From: Strigamia acuminata | Taxonomy: Eukaryota; Arthropoda; Chilopoda; Geophilomorpha; Linotaeniidae | Direction of reading: 5' to 3' | Length of the DNA stretch: 64,000 bases | Assembly: GCA_949358305.1 (NCBI GenBank) | Contig: OX442314.1 | Coordinates: 23,119,060 to 23,183,059, forward strand | Shown here: positions 57,430-64,000 of the stretch, piece after piece | Layout of the letters: each line of letters starts with the position of its first letter | How positions within the stretch are numbered: position 1 is the first letter of the stretch | Position numbers and translations under genes: made by a program | The notes under the pieces: model-generated | What the model saw: the letters and a program-made list of their open reading frames with translations, nothing else | Told to the model about the DNA's origin: nothing | Database searches by the model: none

Positions 57430-58258
57430 GTCTAATGCCTGCACAACTCATGAAAGCCATGAAATGTATTTGGCAGTGGCTACGTTCATGTCCGACGTGA
57501 ACGTTTTATTTTCATAACGCGCTGTGATTGGCTGAGACCCATTGATGTCGATTCGTTTCCTCGCCGTAAGTTTTCTCAAATTCGATGTTCTCGAGGTTTT
57601 AGCTTCTCTTTTTCTTACAAGTTGGGTCGTAGACCCCCCTTGACGCCCCCAGACCTAACCCGAGCTTATTTCACGAATTCCAATTTAGGAGCAGCTCTTG
57701 ACACCACGGACTAACGAGTCGAAACTGCGAGAGGGTTTCATTGCTAAACTACTACAAATGTCTTCCCCACATTAACACTAACATGACCAATCTACTCGTA
57801 AACATTGGACTGGTACGGTAAACACCAAAATATAAATATAAACCAAAATGTTCCCAAATAAAAACAAATTAATAATTTTCAGGACGAAAAAACATGGACA
57901 TTCTCAATAAATGGATGGACGTGGATGGCATGTAAAAACTACTGTTTTATTACCATAAGTTTAATAAATTGTTTAACTGCCAGAAAGAACTTAAGAATTA
58001 AACTTAAGAATTAAATAGAACAGAGCTAATTATGGTGGTTTAGACAGAGTGCGACTTCCAGAAAATGTCATGTCAAAACCAAAACTTCTTCCCTAAAACA
58101 GGTAAAAATTCTGATCTGAACTTTATTATGATTTCGTCTCTTCAGATTTCAAACCCAGTAATCTTGCTCACCTAGTGCCAGATTCTCGAAACTCGAATCA
58201 CTGCATTGTCATTCCAAATAATGGTACTGTACATTGGATGCCCACAGTTACCACTGGC
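57430..58258 (+). pseudogene. Truncated tandem copy of the Cys-loop channel gene
   Basis: Segments match, in order, the exons of the intact gene downstream. There is a signal-peptide exon flank (GAAAGCCATGAAATGTATTT), exon 2 (GCTCTTGACACCACGGACTA, with TAA in frame), exon 3 (GACGAAAAAACATGGACATT), and exon 4 (GCTAATTATGGTGGTTTAGA). The start of exon 5 (GCCAGATTCTCGAAACTCGA) is interrupted by a repeat. Intron borders are retained, so it arose by genomic duplication, not retroposition. It is not written out as a restored gene because it is clearly disabled. Confidence 0.85.
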
Positions 58259-58440
58259 GGATCCATGGGGGCCATGGCCACCCCCTGAAAGATCATAAAA
58301 AAAAATTAAATACAAAATTAAAATACATTTTTAAAAAATTTGTGTGGCTTCAAAAGTGTTTTAGGAACCATTCATAGCACAAAATTCCCAAACTTTTTTT
58401 GGGAGAGGGGCATCCACCCCAATGCCCCCCTCTCGTCTGA
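58250..58440. mobile_element. Repeat terminus interrupting the pseudogene
   Basis: CACTGGCGGATCCATGGGGG with GC-rich CCATGGCC/CACCCCC, followed by an A-rich stretch and GGGGCATCCACCCCAATGCC. This composition is typical of hAT- or non-LTR-related repeats, but the second terminus was not defined. Confidence 0.4.
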
Positions 58441-58740
58441 AGTTACCGAACTACTCGTAAACCTGGACATATGCAGTGAAGAAAATCAGAAACACCCCTT
58501 AAACAAGAAAGATTTTGTTAATTCTCTCCTAGTTACCAACTTCATTCAGTTATTTACGAATTTATTTTAAATTAAACAGAATCATTCAATGTTTAAAAAG
58601 TCACACAGGCATTTAGAAAAATAATTTTTATTATCTCAATTTAAAGCGAAACGCACATGCAGGTGGATCATGTCATCCCGACTGACTTATCCAGTCTAAT
58701 CTGTGGGTGTTAGTGCCTGCCTGCACCAACTCTGAAAGCC

Positions 58741-60400
58741 ATGAAATATATTTACCCGTTTCTCATTTTAACCGTCACGATAGGTAAATTATAAACACCG
58801 AAAATTCAACCGCTTATATCACGAATTCTACTTTAGCAGCAGCTCTGGACACCACAGACTACGAGACGAAACTGCGAGAAGACCTCATTGCTAAATTGCC
58901 CAAAGATGTCCGCTCCCGCCCCATTCACATCAACACTAACATGACTAATCTACTCGTATACGCTGGTATAAGCCACATTATAGGACTGGTAAACATCAAA
59001 ATACTGACTTAAAAAAAAAATTCCACATAAAATCAAATTAATAATTCTCAGGATGAAAAAACGGAGACATTCTCAGTAAACGGATGGATGTGGCACGTAA
59101 GACCCAAAAATCTGCTTTAAAATCCCTTTTATTAAATCTAAACAAATCTAACCCTCAGCAATGGGATGACCAAAGAATTAAATGGGACAGAGCTAATTAT
59201 GGAGGTTTAGACAGAGTGCGCCTTCCAGAAAATGCCGTATGGAAGCCGAAACTTCTTCCTTACAACAGGTAAAAACCCGCACTCATCCATTAGATGATTT
59301 ATCTAACATTCTGTAATTTCTGCAATCTTGCTTACCTAGTGCGAGATTCTCGGAACTCGATTCTCTGTACAGTCCCGCCGAACTAATCGCGCACTACGAT
59401 GGGTCTTTATATTGGGTGCCCGCAATTACATCGCATACAATATGCCCGATGGACTTCCGTTGGTTCCCTTACGATCAACACGACTGTTACCTCGAGTTGG
59501 GTTCGTGGGAACATTCGGGACTCGAACTTAACATAACTGTTGCGGCGAGTCAAATGAAAGAGGTGCCGTGTGCCGGTGGTTATGTTTTATGATATACTCA
59601 ATTCCATTGTTTACTTAGACCACGCTACTCGATTACGGAGACGTAAACAACGAATGGGAACTTGTGACGTTCTACCGAGAGCGCTATAATCCGTATCCAG
59701 ATTCGACTTACAACTGGCACTCGGTTAAACTACACTTCCAAGTGCGAAGACGCGCGCCGTATTACCAACTCATGCTTATTCTTCCGATTGTGGTAGCCAT
59801 TTTGTTGTGTTTGGTCGTTTTCTGGATTCCGGCATCCATCAAACCGACAGTGATAATCTTCAATCTCCTTCACCTCACGCTTTTCATATCGCACATCTAC
59901 TGGGTGATACCGAGAAGCGGGAGTGAAGCACCTGCGATCCGTATGTGAAAATCAGCTTTGTACACTACGAATTTTCTAAATTCCACTTGCTTTTCAGTTA
60001 TTTTAACCAGCAATACATTGGCTCTTACGGGCGTTTCGCTTTTATTCTCCATCATAACCGTCTACCTCAGTCAGCGTAACGACGAAAGCTTTCCGCCATT
60101 TTTGCAAAACTTATTGGCGGGATGGCTCGGGTTGATTCTCTGCCTTCGGAAAACATCTGCAGTAAATCAATTATATATTCCACAAGAAAAATTGAAACAT
60201 TAACCCTTTTTTTCCTTTAAAATCAGACCGTTGATGCTCGTCTCAGTGACACCGATAGTGTACAAGTGGAAGTGGCATCTTCAGACAAAATAACCGTCAA
60301 ACAAACTTCATGGATGCTTCTAGCAATTGCAGTGGACAGATTGATCTTTATAATCTATCTTATTACTTTCTTCATTACACTTATTGTAGCTTTCACCTAA
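58741..60400 (+). CDS. Cys-loop ligand-gated ion channel subunit (nicotinic-receptor-like), 410 aa
   Basis: Exons: 58741-58783, 58837-58988, 59052-59096, 59159-59268, 59340-59562, 59619-59940, 59998-60161, 60227-60400; 411 codons with TAA. The signal peptide is MKYIYPFLILTVTI. The extracellular domain carries WDDQRIKWDRANYGGLDRVR and the signature loop CPMDFRWFPYDQHDC (13 residues between cysteines). Four membrane helices follow: M1 (LILPIVVAILLCLVVFWIP), M2, M3 (LILTSNTLALTGVSLLFSII) and M4 (WMLLAIAVDRLIFIIYL). The WxxxAxxxDR motif in M4 points to the acetylcholine-receptor branch. Oddities: loop C has no vicinal cysteines, the GEK motif before M2 is replaced by SIKPT, and the M3-M4 loop is very short. 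It is thus a divergent non-alpha-type subunit. Neighbouring pseudogene shows recent local duplication. Confidence 0.92.
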
Positions 60401-62195
60401 TTTAGTTAATGAGATATTTTTCTTATAATTATAGTGGATAGGTTCTACTTGCAGTATACACTACAGTGACTAGTTTACCTTTTAACTAGGAATGCGCCGA
60501 ATAGTAATGCCAAAAAAGTGTCTTTTGCAAACAGTTCTTGTAAATGAACAAATGAACAAATACTAATCATGTAATAGATGCCTTAATGCTTTTCACATTT
60601 ATTAACTCCCAACCAGTGATCAAAATAAAGTTTGCTTCTTCTGTTACCGCATTTCATATTCCATTTCGTATTCTACTTTTTAGTGCTAAAAAGCTGCTGC
60701 TTTTTACAATCGTACCACGTCTTAAACAGTTTAAACTTAAATCTGCAAAACAAATAAACCAAAACACAAAAAGTTCAATCGGAGGATATTGATTCGTCTT
60801 TTGGACCAAAATTTACAAATTTACATTTTTGTGCACAAAATGAAATTTTGAATAAATTTCGATTAAAATTTGGAACTTTGCAATCCAAATCTTCATAGTC
60901 CTCGGTCCTGTGCTGTCCTTCCCGAGCTACGAATCTGGCGCTGGCAGAGGCGGATCTAGCACCGGGCTATTGGGGCTTGAGCCCCGGGCCCCCAAATTCT
61001 AAGGGGCCCCCGAGACTCTGGGCCGAGTCTGGGTCACTTCTTCGAAATTCACTTCTCAGACATGAAATGAGCTACTCGAAGAAATGAACCAGTTGAGAAC
61101 TGACTTGTGAGTGTGGGAGAAACGGAACTGTATCAAAGGGAGATTAAATTTGCTTCTCGACCCCGACATCAATGATCGATAATTTGTCTGACAGTGACCT
61201 GACAATGCGTGATTGGCATAATCCAGACGCTTTAAGTACATACCGACGGGAACAGAGTAAGAGACGTTCAACCCTTTCACTTCCACACCCATGTGCAAGA
61301 TCCGGATTTTAGGGAATCCCAAAGCAGTGTACAACAGGAATGTTTACAGAACAAGTGATATTTTATTCAGGATGGTCTTAAAGGAAAAAATCGTGATTTT
61401 TTGGTTGCTCGAATACGGTATGTTGTTTTCTAATGACCGGGACAGTTTTTCTGAGAAAATCAAAACTTTTAGGCCTCTTTCGATTGCTAGGACAAAGTAC
61501 CGCAGTACTACCACTACTTAATCGTTTCAAAAAGTCAATAAAATTAATTTTTCCTCCCAAAAATAGCACACAGGGGCGCTGTTAGAAGATAAACGGTACA
61601 TTTTTTCTTTTCGTTTAAAAATAATAGAAATCTGTGGTCAACACCATGAGAAGTACAGTCTTGTACTTTGAAGAACCCTTCAAAGCACAAGAGAGGAAAT
61701 GTCCTTTCTGTTGTATAAAAATTAGTCAACTTCCAGGGTTGGAAAGTATGCCACTGTATTTGCGAGATTTATACGAGCTTTTGACTATAAACGTGGCGCC
61801 GACTTCATCCTGGTGAGATGAGTTGGTGTTTAAATCTCAAAATGTGGAATAATGGAATCACTTGCATTAGTCACAAACTGTAAGTTGAACATTTAGGTTG
61901 GCATAATTTCACACGTATCCGGGTTCGGTACGTAATCTTCTCTACTGGAGCTCATTGCATAAGTCAATGGGCTAGAACTATCACTTCACAAATGAGGTCA
62001 ACAGGTGAAAAACTGACCTTTTTTTTACCCAGTCCTACCCTAGACCACTGGGATGGCTGAGAGGGAGATTGACCAGGATGTGAAGAGTTGGGATTTGAGA
62101 AAAAAGAAGGCCAAGAGGAAATATATTTAAAAGAGAAGAGTATGACCACTTTCAATTTCACTCTGCTGCTCACACACAGTCTTCACCACTCCAAA
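60401..62195. other. Intergenic between channel and lipocalin
   Basis: Includes a CAGAGGCGGATCTAGC terminus with GC-rich inverted sequence (60947-61020: GGGGCTTGAGCCCC, GGGCCCCC), probably one end of a hAT-like element whose other end was not found. A plus-strand ORF at 61634-61816 has clustered cysteines (CPFCC) but no recognised family. The remainder is AT-rich. Confidence 0.4.
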
Positions 62196-63793
62196 ATGAC
62201 AATGTATCCGTATTTATTATTATTTCTTTTATGTAACGTGTTAACTTCATTAAGCAGTGGTCAAATTGTAAATGATGAACCTGGTGGCAACACTACATTA
62301 ATGTTTCAAGAAATTCCTGGCTTTTGTCCACAACTTCCAGAAGCCAGGACTATACAGGGTCCGCATTTGGTACGTTATACGTATATTACATGAGAAATTT
62401 TATACTTGCCACATTCTTATACTACATTTACATGCACGGAATATTTCGAGTGAGATGAAACATTCCGTGTGCACAACTGTCACGTAAACAAGGATGACAT
62501 GGATTATTCGATTAGTGAATAATCCCTCGCATAAGGTTGTTCAATTCGAGTGAACTCAAACTATTTTTATTGCGCATGCACGCATTGTTTCCGGCACTTC
62601 CCCATTGGTAGAAAACCGAAAGTGATCACGAATTATTTTCTGCATGTAAACACAAGAATTTGATTTTTTCACTACTCGAATTATTCACCACTCAAAGTAT
62701 TCGGTGCATGTAAACGTAGTATTAGAGTAATTTAGACCAAGGCTTCTTAAACTTTTTCCTCTTGCGATCCCTTTTTGTAGGCGATCCAGGTAGTATATCG
62801 GCTTATATACAAATCAAACAGTTTAAGAAGCCCTTATTTAGACTAAACAGCATATTTAAACTGCTTTTCTCAATCTACGGGCAATTTAATCTGTAAATGC
62901 ATCTCGTGATTATTTTTATCTATTTCGTTACAGATGGAAGGAAGATGGTTTGGCGTTCAAGTTGGCTTTCTTCCGTCTCAAGCTCAAACCATAACGTGTG
63001 TATCATGGGATTCATTTTATGACCAACAAGAAGTGTTTCATAACTTTATTACCTTCTTGGAGAATGGGTAGACAAGTTTACTTCGATATATTTTGCTAAA
63101 TTTAAAAGTAAATAATTAATGTGTGCAGAGAAATCAAGACTGTCAATTCAAGATTAACCCCAACATTTAAATACGGAGTTTACACAATCGATGTTGGAGC
63201 TCCAAATAATGATGTCTGTAAGTAAATCGATAACATTCCACAGCCGGCTTGGAAATTTGCAGAGTCCGAATAAAAATGTTCCAAGTAGGGACCAAAAATG
63301 GCCGCGAAAAGAGCGCCACAGATCATAAATCTTCCCCTAACCCACAGATTCTGTGCCCTAACCTTACCACCAGATGTCCGTCTCCGTTCGCCACTCGCAC
63401 ATTTAATTTGGGGCCCTCGCGGGGCCCGATGTGGTTCCATCACTAAAAATTTGTGTTTTATTTTAGTTTTTGCCAGTTTGTATTATTGTGACGGCGGAAT
63501 ATTTATTTTTGGGGAAGTTGTTTGCAGAGAAAATGGAAATCACTACAGTAAGTGTTCAGCCATGTTGTTATATACGTTTATTTAGACATTTTCATGTAGG
63601 AAATGTTGTGGTTGGAGTACGCGATTTAAGAATCCTTGAAGTTAAAGGCGCCCTTATACATAAATTAGTAGCAGAATTGGAGATCGAGAGTGGTATTGTC
63701 AGTGATAAGACGATGATTTTTCATCCTCCAGCAGAGTGTATGAATGTGTATCCTGAATTAAGGCGCAATCCCTATATCACTAATTTTTTTTAA
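62196..63793 (+). CDS. Secreted lipocalin-like protein, 223 aa
   Basis: Exons: 62196-62369, 62934-63067, 63129-63217, 63467-63547, 63600-63793; 224 codons with TAA. The start MTMYPYLLLFLL gives a clean signal peptide; an upstream in-frame ATG at 62088 would bury it. After it come GFCPQLPEA and EGRWFGVQVGF, matching the lipocalin start GxCP...G.WY. Next are a CVSWDSFYDQ strand, a strand ending YGVYTIDVG, FASLYYCDGGIFIFGEVVC, and a C-terminal Cys in PAECMNVYP. The exon layout and Cys positions resemble apolipoprotein-D/crustacyanin-type lipocalins, which carry small hydrophobic ligands. The canonical TDY strand motif is not obvious, so family assignment is likely but not certain. AATAAA follows the stop. 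Intron 3 (63218-63466) holds a GC-rich GGGCCCTCGCGGGGCCC stem. Confidence 0.72.
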
Positions 63794-64000
63794 AATAAAA
63801 TAATAACTGACGATTTTAATGTTCCGTTTTATGTGTTTTTATTAATGGGAGTTGTTTGATTAATTAAGGAATTTGATTATTGGCCACATCAATAACTTTA
63901 TTCTAGTTTTGGCTTTTAATCTTGAATGACGCTATTGCTATTATCTGTGGACATTAAGAATTAAGAAACATTATCGAAGTTCTCGCATTCACACTTGATT
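63794..64000. other. 3' flank of the lipocalin gene
   Basis: TAAAATAAAATAATAA at the start provides polyadenylation signals. Nothing else recognised before the window ends. Confidence 0.5.

Noticed and set aside
57254-57517. 87-codon plus-strand ORF upstream of the channel pseudogene
   Set aside because: Its start is non-ATG, its 3' part overlaps the duplicated flank of the channel gene, and no domain is recognisable.

Overview
The window is AT-rich nuclear DNA of an arthropod, most likely a pancrustacean such as a springtail or crustacean. That placement is inferred from gene content: an ionotropic receptor of the arthropod chemosensory type, a crustacean-hyperglycemic-hormone/ion-transport-peptide (CHH/ITP) precursor, a single multidomain MICAL, a lipocalin, and short introns (often 50-100 bp) mixed with multi-kilobase ones. 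No bacterial, organellar, CRISPR or intact rRNA/tRNA gene was seen. Exon joins below were assembled by eye from reading frame plus GT/AG borders; each recognised gene closes in frame unless noted.

Layout. 1-2869 (-): 5' end of an LTR retrotransposon (gag, primer-binding site, LTR) running off the left edge. 2920-3070: 17-bp minisatellite and palindrome. 3884-6263 (-): ionotropic receptor, 10 exons. 6542-8577: terminal-inverted-repeat DNA element split by a 1.7-kb miniature LTR element. 8750-9630: tandem repeats. 10055-11080 (-): SCNM1, a minor-spliceosome factor. 15866-31207 (+): large EPLIN/LIMA1-like gene with two LIM domains, a run of repeat-encoding exons, and two internal alternative first exons; its introns hold a hAT-like MITE and a 5S-rRNA-derived SINE. 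34435-38598 (+): CHH/ITP-family neurohormone with two candidate TATA promoters. 40587-43718 (-): ER-type hexose/glucose-6-phosphate dehydrogenase ending in KDEL. 44416-53117 (-): MICAL, about 20 coding exons. 54442-56984 (-): metallothionein-like cysteine-rich gene, a broken copy, and an 852-bp MITE in its downstream flank. 57430-60400 (+): a pseudogene followed by an intact Cys-loop channel subunit. 62196-63793 (+): secreted lipocalin.

The genes do not form one pathway, but two themes stand out. Two large neighbours act on actin (an EPLIN-like actin-binding LIM protein and MICAL, which oxidises actin). Several others are secreted or membrane signalling proteins (ionotropic receptor, Cys-loop subunit, CHH/ITP hormone, lipocalin). 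Perfect TGACGTCA (CRE) palindromes are over-represented, with four between 34.4 and 40.6 kb around the hormone gene. The most interesting candidates are a membrane-anchored MICAL isoform made by reading through a splice donor, the KDEL-tagged dehydrogenase without a lactonase domain, the one-exon-one-repeat series in the LIM gene, and the hairpin-array MITE.
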